Source of the DNA: Opitutia bacterium
Lineage (GTDB): Bacteria; Verrucomicrobiota; Verrucomicrobiia; Opitutales; Opitutaceae
Reading direction: 5' to 3'
NCBI GenBank assembly: GCA_947475065.1
Contig: CANJLB010000019.1
Coordinates: forward strand, 1 to 64,000
Length of the DNA: 64,000 nucleotides
The translations under genes and the position numbers were made by a program. Shown piece by piece: positions 35,254-43,179 of the stretch (position 1 is its first letter; each line of letters begins with the position of its first letter). The notes under the pieces are model-generated. The model had not been told where the DNA came from and did not search any database. It worked only from the letters and a program-made list of their open reading frames with translations.

Positions 35254-36132
35254 TCACCCCGCCATATCATCCGCGAGGGCCAGCGCGGCCTTCGAGCGGT
35301 TGAGAATATAAAGGTGGATGCCGGGCGCACCGTGGACGATGAGGTCGCGGATTTGCTCGCGCGCCCAGTCCACGCCGATGGCCTCGACCGCCTCGGGGTC
35401 CTCGCCGGCGGCCTCAAGGCGCGCCTGCAACGGCGCGGGAAGCGCCGTGCCGCACATGGCGGCGAAGGACTGGATCTGCCGTCGCGAGAGCAGGGGCATG
35501 AGGCCGGGCAGGACAGGCACGGTGATGCCGGCGGCGCGGCATCGCTCCACGAAGCGGTGATAGACGGCGTTGTCGAAGAAGAGCTGCGTGGTGACAAAGG
35601 CTGCGCCGGCGTCCACCTTGCGCCGGAGGTTGGCCACATCGGCCTCGGGCGAGGGCGCCGCGGGATGTTTCTCGGGATAGCCGGCCACACCCAGGCAGAG
35701 ATCGGGCTGGCGCGCCTTGAGCAGCGCGACGAGGTCGCTGGCGTGGCCTAGGCCGTCGGGGCGGGGCACATAGGTGGTCTGGCCACGCGGCGGGTCGCCG
35801 CGCAGGGCCATGATGTTGCGGAACCCGCCGGCATGGATGCGGTCCGCCAGCTCCGCCAGCTCCGCCGGGGTGTGGCCCACGCAGGTGAGGTGCGGCATGA
35901 CGGTGAAACCGAAATCGCGCCGGAGCAGCTCACACGTCCGTGCGGTGCGGTCGCGCGTGGTGCCGCCCGCCCCGTAGGTGACGGAGACAAAGTCCGGTGC
36001 GAGCGGGCGGAGCATGGCGGCGGTGGCGCAAAGCATTTCGGTGCCGGCATCGTCCTTGGGAGGAAAAAATTCAAACGAGCGCAGCGGACGTAACCGCGAG
36101 AAAAGCTCGGAGATGGGCCGGTCAGGCATCAT
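35254..36132 (-). CDS. metF: Methylenetetrahydrofolate reductase
   Basis: MetF reduces 5,10-methylene-THF to 5-methyl-THF, the methyl donor for methionine synthesis. The 292-residue FAD enzyme has SFEFFPPKD with the catalytic glutamate, VSVTYGAGGTTRDRT, NIMALRGDPP and TQLFFDN, all diagnostic. The start is one of two adjacent ATG codons (36132 or 36129). It is divergent from lodA across a 231-base spacer. A homocysteine methyltransferase lies 5 kb away. Confidence 0.94.
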   Translation of the reverse strand: MMPDRPISELFSRLRPLRSFEFFPPKDDAGTEMLCATAAMLRPLAPDFVSVTYGAGGTTRDRTARTCELLRRDFGFTVMPHLTCVGHTPAELAELADRIHAGGFRNIMALRGDPPRGQTTYVPRPDGLGHASDLVALLKARQPDLCLGVAGYPEKHPAAPSPEADVANLRRKVDAGAAFVTTQLFFDNAVYHRFVERCRAAGITVPVLPGLMPLLSRRQIQSFAAMCGTALPAPLQARLEAAGEDPEAVEAIGVDWAREQIRDLIVHGAPGIHLYILNRSKAALALADDMAG

Positions 36133-36307
36133 GTGTGCCGACACGGAAGGCAAAACGACAGAAACGTCGAGGGGAAACCGCCCCGTCTGGATCCCGGCCT
36201 CCGGATTTCGGCTCCCGCCTTTTCTCCGCTGTGTGAACTGCGAGGGCCAAAAGGGCAGCGACCGGACCCGCTCCGACGCCAGCCGCCAAAGCAATATTTT
36301 GACCAAG

Positions 36308-36323
36308 TCCGCCAACTGGCGGA
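36308..36323. promoter_or_regulatory. Operator-like palindrome upstream of lodA
   Basis: A perfect 7-bp inverted repeat, TCCGCCA-AC-TGGCGGA, lies 41 bases before the lodA ATG in the metF/lodA divergent spacer, just after an AT-rich patch (CAATATTTTGACC). It could be a regulator binding site; no regulator gene is adjacent. Confidence 0.3.
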
Positions 36324-36363
36324 TTGCCTTCACCGGCGGCGGCGGCCAGCGTCCGGCCGCCCC

Positions 36364-38364
36364 ATGCTGACCCGACGCAAATTTCTCGCGTTCCTTGCCA
36401 CGCTGCCGGGCGCCGGCTGGCTGGCGTCGCGCGCGTCCGCCGCCACGGCGGGCCGGGACCCGAAAATCATCCGCGCCAAAATCCATCCCGCCCTCGGCGT
36501 TGCCCGCGTGGGCAACAGCCGCGACGGGGTTTTTATCGGCCCCGAGGTGACCGACGAGCCAACGCTCCCGCCCGGCTCCTACAAGGACGCGACCGGTGCG
36601 CTCAAGCGGCAGGCCGCACGCTTCCGCCTCTACGGCTACAACGCCGCCGGCGAGGCCGTGCGCGAGCTCACGCCCGACGCCACGACGACCATCACGTGGA
36701 CCGCCCACCTCGCCAACAAAAAGGCGGCATGGTATGAGTTTCAGCTCGCGCTCGACCTGCCGGAAGCGGCACAGCCGGGGGCGGCCGTCTCGCGGCGGCG
36801 CAACCCCCAGGTGAGCGGCGCGGCCCGCTCCCAGCTCATCATTGATCCCGGCCCTCGCTCAATCGCAGGCCGGTCCACGGCGGGTGCGGCCTATCAGTTC
36901 GACAGCGGAAAATTTTTCAACCTCCCGGTGCCGCTTGGCGAGCTCCGCACCGACGAAGCCGGCCGTCTGCTTGTGCTCGGCGGCCATGGCCTGTCGCGCT
37001 CGCGCACCGGCCGGCCGCCGGAGGATTTTTCCAACAACCGCGACTGGCATGACGACACTTCCGACGGCCCGGTGGACGCCAAAGTCACGCTCGACGGTAT
37101 GGAGATTCCGGTCGAGGGCGCGTGGGTCGTCGCCGGCCCGCCCAACTATGCGCCCGGCCTGAAGACCGTCCGCACCTTGCACGACCTGCTCCACGATCTC
37201 GCGATCACCTGGGGTTTCGCGCCGCCGACGGACCGGGTTTCCTTTGCCAGCCACATTGCACCGATTTTCCGCCGCCTGTCCGGCCTGCAATGGGTCAACC
37301 AGGGCTTCGCCGAAACCTTCGGCTCCGGCGCGCCCTACGACGTGGAAAAAATTCTGCCCCGCCTTGCCGACGCGTCCGCCGCCAACAAGGATTTCCGCAG
37401 GGAAATCTACGGCAAGTTCCGCAACCCCGCCGGAAAAAATCTCGGCAAATCGCTCTGGCCTTTTCTCTACGGCGATGGCTGGGATTATCTCAACAGCCAG
37501 GAGCCCGACGTGACCAAGCGCATCCCCCACACGATGGCCGGCCTGTCAGACACTCAGCTTGGCCGCCTCAAACGATGGGCCGACGGGGATTTCATCAGCG
37601 ACCTGACCACCGCCCGGCCCGCCGCCAAAACCCTGGCCGAACTTCCGCCGGCCGAACAGCCCGCCGCGCTCGACCAGGCCGCGCTCGACGGGTGCGTGGC
37701 CGATGCGTTTCATCCCGGCTGCGAGGTCACGTGGCCCATCCGCCGCCGCTCGCTTTACGGCGACTCGCTGCGTTTCCGCCGCCGGCCGGCCGGCCTGCCC
37801 GAGCCCGACTATGGCAACGTGCTGACGCCGCGCGTCGCGCTGGCCGAACCCGGCCCGCTCACCGGCCTCGCCGCCGGCGATCTCACCCGCTGGATGGCTG
37901 TGCCGTGGCAGACCGACACCGCCAGCTGTCTCTGGGCCTACGACCAGTTCCGCACCTCGCCGAGCCTGCCCACCTTCTGGCCTGCACGCGTGCCCAACCA
38001 GGTGCTCGCCGAGAAAGACTACCTCACCGCCATGAATCCCGCACTCCCGCTCGCACAACGGCGGGCCGCCTTTGCCCGGCGCCGTGACTGGTTTCGCGGT
38101 TTCCCCGTGGAGCAGGACATTGCCGACATGGTCACCGGCTACCACCAGCTCGGCATCATCGAGGAGCGCCCCGGCGCGAAGGACGCCGCCGGGCTGCCCG
38201 AAAAAATGTTCGTCGAGTCGCGGCCCGCGCTCCCCCTGCCCGAGGACCGGCCCGGTGCGGCATCCGCGCCGGCCGGTCCGGCCGACGGCGGCGAAGCCGC
38301 CGGGGCGTTCACGCGCGTCGCGCGGCTGCTCCGCACCATCGGGCAGAAAGCGCGCCTGGGGTGA
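36364..38364 (+). CDS. lodA: LodA-family CTQ-dependent amino acid oxidase, Tat-exported
   Basis: LodA-type quinoproteins oxidise amino acids (L-lysine epsilon-oxidase, glycine oxidase), releasing ammonia and hydrogen peroxide. The 666-residue product matches the family from the start (KIHPALGVARVGNS, RQAARFRLYGYNAAGEAV) to the C-terminal core. Candidate residues for the cysteine tryptophylquinone cofactor are C444 (DGCVADAFHPG) and W510 (TRWMAVPWQTD), 66 residues apart, close to the Cys-Trp spacing known for Marinomonas LodA. An N-terminal twin-arginine signal, TRRKFLAFLATLPGAGWLAS, is visible. The ATG at 36364 is chosen for that reason. The substrate is unknown. Confidence 0.85.
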   Translation: MLTRRKFLAFLATLPGAGWLASRASAATAGRDPKIIRAKIHPALGVARVGNSRDGVFIGPEVTDEPTLPPGSYKDATGALKRQAARFRLYGYNAAGEAVRELTPDATTTITWTAHLANKKAAWYEFQLALDLPEAAQPGAAVSRRRNPQVSGAARSQLIIDPGPRSIAGRSTAGAAYQFDSGKFFNLPVPLGELRTDEAGRLLVLGGHGLSRSRTGRPPEDFSNNRDWHDDTSDGPVDAKVTLDGMEIPVEGAWVVAGPPNYAPGLKTVRTLHDLLHDLAITWGFAPPTDRVSFASHIAPIFRRLSGLQWVNQGFAETFGSGAPYDVEKILPRLADASAANKDFRREIYGKFRNPAGKNLGKSLWPFLYGDGWDYLNSQEPDVTKRIPHTMAGLSDTQLGRLKRWADGDFISDLTTARPAAKTLAELPPAEQPAALDQAALDGCVADAFHPGCEVTWPIRRRSLYGDSLRFRRRPAGLPEPDYGNVLTPRVALAEPGPLTGLAAGDLTRWMAVPWQTDTASCLWAYDQFRTSPSLPTFWPARVPNQVLAEKDYLTAMNPALPLAQRRAAFARRRDWFRGFPVEQDIADMVTGYHQLGIIEERPGAKDAAGLPEKMFVESRPALPLPEDRPGAASAPAGPADGGEAAGAFTRVARLLRTIGQKARLG

Positions 38365-38377
38365 GCGGGCGTCTCAC

Positions 38378-38465
38378 AAGGTAGGGCGTGACCGCTGGTC
38401 GCGCCGTCTGGAGAGCCGCTGGCCACGGGCAAGGCGCGGCGGGGCCGGCGGCCCCGCCCTACCTT
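38378..38465. repeat. Palindromic intergenic element with TAGGGCG ends, copy 3
   Basis: Perfect 11-bp terminal inverted repeats AAGGTAGGGCG (38378-38388) and CGCCCTACCTT (38455-38465) bound an 88-bp GC-rich element between lodA and lodB. The left part (TGACCGCTGGTCGCGCCG) nearly repeats that of copy 2. Its position inside a likely operon could reduce downstream expression or stabilise the upstream message. Confidence 0.75.
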
Positions 38466-38543
38466 TCGGAGAATGCCCAAACAGCCCAATGATCCCGGCG
38501 ACGCGAACTTGCTCTGGCGGCTGCGCGCCTGAAGCTTTTCCGC

Positions 38544-39689
38544 ATGGAAACAACCGACGTGCTCGTGATCGGTGGCGGCCCGGCGGGTGCGGCGGCAGCC
38601 CTCACGCTCACCCAGGCGGGCCGCCGCTGCGCCGTGTTGGAGGGCCGGCCCGCACCGGAGTGGAAAATCGGCGAGACCCTCGCGCCGGAGTCGCGGCAGC
38701 TTTTGTTGGCGCTTGGTGTGTGGGAGAGCTTTCTCCACGCTGGCCACCTGCCCTCGCCCGGCCTTTGTTCCGTCTGGGGCGACGGCGGGCCGGTGGAGAA
38801 AAATTTTATTTTCAACCCGCACGGCAGTGCCTGGCAGCTCGACCGCGCGCAGTTTGAGGCGGGGCTGCTCGCTGCCGCCGAATCCGCCGGCACGCGGGTG
38901 TGGCGCGGCTGTACCGCGCAGACGATCCAACGCACGGCCGGCGCGGCTGACGGCCGGCGGTGGGAAGTCGCCGCCGGTGACGAAATTTTCCGCGCGACCT
39001 GGCTGGTTGACGCCTCGGGCCGCGGCTCCGTCGTGGCCCGGCAGCTCGGCGTCACCCGCCCGGCGGTGGACAGGCTCGTAGCGGTTTACGCTGTCGTCGC
39101 GGCCCCAACCGGTAGGGACGAAGATGCGCGCACCCATCTCGAAGCGTGCGCAGGCGGATGGTGGTATTCCGCGCTCATGCCCGGCGGACGGCGCATTTTT
39201 TCGTTTCAGACCGACGCCGACCTGCTGCCCGACCAACAGCGATGGCGCGAAGCCGCATGGTTCTGGGCGCAGGTGGACGAAGCTCCTCTCATCCGTGCGC
39301 TGCTGCCATCACCCAACCCGGCATGCACTACCGTGGCCAGGCTCACTTCCGCGAACTCCAGCCGGCCCACCGCCTGCCATGGCGACGGCTGGGTGGCCGT
39401 GGGTGACGCGGCCCAGTCGTTCGATCCGCTGTCAGGCGAGGGGCTGTTTCACGCACTGTTCAGCGGCCAGCGCGCCGCCCAAGGCGTGCTCCAAAATTTG
39501 GCGGGCTCCACCCATGGCCTCGCCGAGTACGCCGCGCTAAGCGAGGCGCTCTGGCGGCGCTTCCTGCACCAACGGCACATATTCTACGCCAGCGAAACCC
39601 GCTGGTGCGGGGAGCCGTTCTGGCAACGCCGCCTTGCCCCCGTGGCCGCGCCCGCCCAGCCTATGGCTGATTTTCCCATGCCCGCATGA
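38544..39689 (+). CDS. lodB: LodB-like flavoprotein for LodA cofactor maturation
   Basis: The 381-residue protein belongs to the FAD-dependent monooxygenase/halogenase-like group. It has the Rossmann motif VIGGGPAGAAAAL at the N-terminus and the second FAD motif GDAAQSFDPLSGEGLFHAL (about 285-303). In known systems LodB is needed to form the tryptophylquinone of LodA, probably by oxidising the tryptophan. It lies 179 bases after lodA, separated by a palindromic element. No signal peptide is visible, consistent with maturation in the cytoplasm before Tat export. Its stop overlaps the next ATG. Confidence 0.83.
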   Translation: METTDVLVIGGGPAGAAAALTLTQAGRRCAVLEGRPAPEWKIGETLAPESRQLLLALGVWESFLHAGHLPSPGLCSVWGDGGPVEKNFIFNPHGSAWQLDRAQFEAGLLAAAESAGTRVWRGCTAQTIQRTAGAADGRRWEVAAGDEIFRATWLVDASGRGSVVARQLGVTRPAVDRLVAVYAVVAAPTGRDEDARTHLEACAGGWWYSALMPGGRRIFSFQTDADLLPDQQRWREAAWFWAQVDEAPLIRALLPSPNPACTTVARLTSANSSRPTACHGDGWVAVGDAAQSFDPLSGEGLFHALFSGQRAAQGVLQNLAGSTHGLAEYAALSEALWRRFLHQRHIFYASETRWCGEPFWQRRLAPVAAPAQPMADFPMPA

Positions 39690-41029
39690 ACCTGCTCCCG
39701 CCCGCCGCCCGTGACGACCAAAGCGTCTGGCTGCGCGTGGGCACGCTGCTCGACGGCACGGCCGCCGCGCCGCTGCGCGACGCGCATGTCGTGTATGACC
39801 GCAAGGCGATCCGGTTCGTCGGCGCGAACGGCCGCACCCCGCCTCCAGCAGCGTTGCGCGCGGGGCAGAACCAGCCCGACCTTGACGCGCCCGACGCCAC
39901 GCTGCTGCCCGGCCTCCATGAGGCGCATGCCCACCTCTTTCTTGAAGGCGGCGAACTCGACCTCGTGAAGCGCGCGGCCTGCCTGAAACAAACGCCCGAC
40001 GAACTGTTCGTGCGTGCCGGCGACCGGTTGGCGAAACTGGTGGGTCTCGGCATCACCGCCGTGCGCGACGCCGGCGACAAGGACGGCGTGGGCCTCGCGC
40101 TCAGCCGGCTCGGCAAAGGTCTCCCATGCGCCGGGGTCGCCGACCCCCGTTCCGGTCCGGGCTCAGCGGGGCCGGCGGAAACCGGCCGCCCGCTCATGCC
40201 CTACTACGAAAGTCCCGGCGCGGCGATTTTCCACCGGGGCCGCTATGGCAGCTTCATGGCTGGCGCGCTGGAGGACTATCCGTCGCCGCGCGCATGCGTG
40301 ACCGCACGGGTCGGGGCCGGGGCCGACCGCATCAAGCTCATCCCGACCGGGATCATCAACTTCAAGGTTGGGGCGGTGACGACCGAGCCTCAGATGACTG
40401 TCGCCGAGATCGCCGAAATCGCCGCCGCCGCAAAATTCTACGGTCGCCAGACCTTTGCCCACGCCTCGGGCGATACCGGCATTGACCGCGTGATTGAAGG
40501 CGGCGTGGACTCAGTCGAGCATGGCTACTTCGTCCGCGACGACCAGCTCGCGCGGATGCGCGACCGGCAGACCGCGTGGGTGCCGACCTTCGCGCCCGTG
40601 CAAGCCCAAGTGGACCATGCCGGCCTGATGGGCTGGGACACCGCTGTCGTGGAGAACCTCCGGAAAATTCTCGACCAACATGCCGCCAGCCTTGTCAAGG
40701 CGCATGAGCTGGGCGTGATCATCGTCGCCGGCAGCGACGCCGGTTCGTGTGGTGTGCCGCACGGTCTCGGCCTGCTGCGTGAGCTGGAGCTCATGGAAAG
40801 CGCCGGGCTGCCCTCGCTCGCAGTCATCCATGCCGCCACGGGCGCGGGTTCCGCCCGCTTCGCCTACCGGGAAAATTTCGGCCGGATCGCGCCCGGCTGC
40901 ATCAGCCGTTTCATCCTCACGCGTCATTCGCCGCTGGAGACGGTGGCCAACCTCCGCCAGCCGCGCACGATCGTCTTTGATGGCGAGGTGCTGGCCGCCG
41001 GGGCCGGCGTTGACACGCTGGGATTGTGA
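39686..41029 (+). CDS. Amidohydrolase coupled to lodAB
   Basis: The 447-residue product is an imidazolonepropionase/prolidase-type amidohydrolase. Metal-binding residues can be traced: HEAHAH near 80-85, the bridging-lysine candidate in DRIKLIPTG, histidines in FAHASG and VEHGYF, and the aspartate in AGSDAG. No signal peptide is seen. The ATG overlaps the lodB stop by four bases (ATGA), strongly suggesting coupled translation. A segment near 150-170 is Pro/Gly-rich. The substrate is unknown; context suggests it may release or dispose of an amino-acid-derived amide linked to the oxidase. Confidence 0.75.
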   Translation: MNLLPPAARDDQSVWLRVGTLLDGTAAAPLRDAHVVYDRKAIRFVGANGRTPPPAALRAGQNQPDLDAPDATLLPGLHEAHAHLFLEGGELDLVKRAACLKQTPDELFVRAGDRLAKLVGLGITAVRDAGDKDGVGLALSRLGKGLPCAGVADPRSGPGSAGPAETGRPLMPYYESPGAAIFHRGRYGSFMAGALEDYPSPRACVTARVGAGADRIKLIPTGIINFKVGAVTTEPQMTVAEIAEIAAAAKFYGRQTFAHASGDTGIDRVIEGGVDSVEHGYFVRDDQLARMRDRQTAWVPTFAPVQAQVDHAGLMGWDTAVVENLRKILDQHAASLVKAHELGVIIVAGSDAGSCGVPHGLGLLRELELMESAGLPSLAVIHAATGAGSARFAYRENFGRIAPGCISRFILTRHSPLETVANLRQPRTIVFDGEVLAAGAGVDTLGL

Positions 41030-41131
41030 GGCAACCGTGGCCCGCTCCGCTTCCGTTCAACGGATGACTGCCAACGCCGTTTCCCACCGCCGTCAACGGT
41101 GCTGGACTCGGCGCTCCACCAGCTTTTTACC

Positions 41132-42040
41132 ATGCTCCCTCTCCTTCATGAAGCCGTCCGCACACGCCGTCTCGTCGGCGACGGTGCGATGGGCACGCAG
41201 CTCATGCTCGCCGGTCTCGAGCAGGGCAACTGCGGCGAGGCCTGGAACCTCACGCATCCCGACCGCGTGCTCGCCATCCAGCGCCGCTACGCCGAGGCGG
41301 GGGCGGACTGCATTTTGAGCAACACCTTTGGCGGCAGCCGCATCATGCTGCGCCGCCATGGCCACGAGCCGGAACTGGCCGCAATCAATGCCGCCGGTGT
41401 CCGCATCGCCCGCGAGGCGTTTGGCAGCCGGCCCGGGTATGTGCTGGGCGACATCGGCCCGCTCGGCGCGCTGCTCGAGCCCTACGGCGACCTGACCGAG
41501 GAGGCCGCCCGCTCCGCGCTGGAAGAACAGGCCACCGCGCTCGTGTCGGCCGGGGCCGACGCCATCATCATTGAGACGCAGACCGGGCTGGAAGAGCTCG
41601 GCCTCGCCATTGACGCCGCCAAGGCGGCCAAAGCCCCGAGCATCATCGCCTCGCTGGCCTACGACCTGTCAGCCGACGGCACGTTTTACGTCACCATGAT
41701 GGGGGTCACCCCGGAACGGGCGGCGGAGTTCGCCCAGGAACGCGGCGCGGATATCATCGCGCTGAACTGCGGCACGGGCATGGACATGAAGGGGGCGGCG
41801 CAGGTGGCCAAAATCTACCGCGAGCATTGCACGCTGCCCATCATGGTGCAGCCCAACGCCGGCCTGCCCATTCTGGAGAATCTCAAGGCGGTCTACAAGC
41901 AGCTCCCCGTTGACACCGCGAGCGAAGTGCCGGCCGCGCTGGCCGCCGGCGCAGGCATCATCGGCTCCTGCTGCGGCAGCACGCCCGACCACACACGCGA
42001 AATCCGCCGCAAGATGGACGAGTTCGCGCGGACGCATTGA
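41132..42040 (+). CDS. Homocysteine S-methyltransferase family protein
   Basis: The 302-residue product is a single Hcy-binding barrel, as in betaine-homocysteine or S-methylmethionine-homocysteine methyltransferases and the N-terminal domain of MetH. Features are GDGAMGTQLMLAGL at the start, SNTFGGSR, and the zinc-binding cysteines in ALNCGTGMD and GSCCGSTPDH. No cobalamin or folate domain is attached. The ATG at 41132 is chosen for family length. The methyl donor cannot be decided from the sequence. Confidence 0.85.
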   Translation: MLPLLHEAVRTRRLVGDGAMGTQLMLAGLEQGNCGEAWNLTHPDRVLAIQRRYAEAGADCILSNTFGGSRIMLRRHGHEPELAAINAAGVRIAREAFGSRPGYVLGDIGPLGALLEPYGDLTEEAARSALEEQATALVSAGADAIIIETQTGLEELGLAIDAAKAAKAPSIIASLAYDLSADGTFYVTMMGVTPERAAEFAQERGADIIALNCGTGMDMKGAAQVAKIYREHCTLPIMVQPNAGLPILENLKAVYKQLPVDTASEVPAALAAGAGIIGSCCGSTPDHTREIRRKMDEFARTH

Positions 42041-42095
42041 TAGTATCCCATGCTCCAAACCAAGACGCGGAGAGGAGAAGACCATCCGAGTTCAG

Positions 42096-42177
42096 GCAGG
42101 AAACCAAGAAGCCAGGAACGGACCCGAATTCAAAACATGACTGTCTCTGTTTCATGGTTTCCTCGCTTCCTGCTTTA
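42096..42177. repeat. Fold-back intergenic repeat (GCAGGAAGCC family), copy 3
   Basis: Between the methyltransferase and SDR genes, the left arm GCAGGAAACCAAGAAGCC (from 42096) is answered by TGGTTTCCTCGCTTCCTGC (about 42155-42173). Flanking outer words AAGACGCGGAG and TTTGCGTTG are degenerate versions of those at copies 2, 4 and 5. Confidence 0.6.
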
Positions 42178-42227
42178 ATCAGCTTCACCCGTTTGCGTTG
42201 AAATCCGGAATCCGTCCTCATTTTTCC

Positions 42228-42995
42228 ATGCCCGCCTTTCCCGAAGTTTTCTCCCTGCGCGGCGAGCACGCGCTCATCACCGGCGGCGGCACCGGCATCG
42301 GGCTCGCCATCGCGCGCGCCATGCATGCGGCCGGCGCCCATGTAACCCTAGTCGGCCGGCGTGAGGCCGAGCTGGCCGCAGCGGTGCAGGGCATTGGCGA
42401 CGGCGCGACCTATGTCGTGCATGACATCACCCAGTTCGATGCGGCCGGCGCGCTTGTGGAGCGCATCACCCGCACGCACGGGCCGGTCACCTGCCTTGTC
42501 AACAACGCCGGCATCCACCTGAAGAAACCGGCCATGGATACAACCCCGGAGGAGTTTCAACAGGTGCTGGGCACCCACATCTTTGGCGCACACGCGCTGT
42601 CCCGCGCGGTGGCCCCTGGCATGATCGAGCGCAAGCATGGCAGCATCATCTTCATGGCGTCCATGGCGTCGCTTTTCGGCATCCCTCTCGTCGTGGCCTA
42701 CGCGGCGGCGAAGTCGGCAATGATCGGCATGATCCGCACGATGGCGACCGAGCTGTCGCCGCACGGCGTGCGGGTCAACGCCATCGCGCCCGGCTGGATT
42801 GACACCGCGATGTCGCGCAAGGCGCTGGCGGGCGATCCGTCCCGGAAAAACAAGATCATCAGCCGCACGCCGATGGCGCGGCTCGGCGAGCCGGAGGATG
42901 TGGGCTGGGCCGCGGTCTATCTCACCTCGCACGCCGCGAAGTTTGTCACCGGCTCGATCCTCCCGGTGGATGGCGGCGTGAGCATGGGGTTCTGA
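42228..42995 (+). CDS. SDR-family oxidoreductase, probable fructuronate reductase
   Basis: The 255-residue product is a classical short-chain dehydrogenase with the NAD(P) motif TGGGTGIG, NNAGIH, the catalytic Ser region (FMASMASLFG), YAAAK, and a C-terminal VDGGVSMGF. The following gene is uxuA, which suggests that it acts as an UxuB-type reductase making D-mannonate from D-fructuronate, as SDR enzymes do in some bacteria; gluconate 5-dehydrogenase-like activity is the alternative. ATG 42228 precedes the Rossmann fold by the usual distance. Confidence 0.72.
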   Translation: MPAFPEVFSLRGEHALITGGGTGIGLAIARAMHAAGAHVTLVGRREAELAAAVQGIGDGATYVVHDITQFDAAGALVERITRTHGPVTCLVNNAGIHLKKPAMDTTPEEFQQVLGTHIFGAHALSRAVAPGMIERKHGSIIFMASMASLFGIPLVVAYAAAKSAMIGMIRTMATELSPHGVRVNAIAPGWIDTAMSRKALAGDPSRKNKIISRTPMARLGEPEDVGWAAVYLTSHAAKFVTGSILPVDGGVSMGF

Positions 42996-43007
42996 GTTTT
43001 TCGATCA

Positions 43008-43168
43008 TTAAGCGCGATTCCACAAAGACGCAAAGCCACCGGCTGAAGCAGGAAGCCACGAAACCAAGAAATCCGATCATGCTATGAATCCCGCCTCCGT
43101 TCCTGGCTTCTTGGCTTCCTGCTTAAATTAATTTTCCGACCTTTGCCCCTTTGCGTCATCGCGCTTAA
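43008..43168. repeat. Nested fold-back intergenic repeat, copy 4
   Basis: The outer arms TTAAGCGCGAT (43008-43018) and ATCGCGCTTAA (43158-43168) are perfect. Within them lie ACAAAGACGCAAAG and its partner CCTTTGCGTC, then inner arms AAGCAGGAAGCCACGAAACC (about 43046) and TTCTTGGCTTCCTGCTT (about 43108-43124). The element fills almost the whole SDR-uxuA spacer and ends 11 bases before the uxuA ATG. Confidence 0.75.
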
Positions 43169-43179
43169 AAATCTCTCCC

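Noticed and set aside
36133-36363. Riboswitch upstream of metF
   Set aside because: The divergent spacer was read for SAM-riboswitch-like pairing; no convincing conserved core was recognised.
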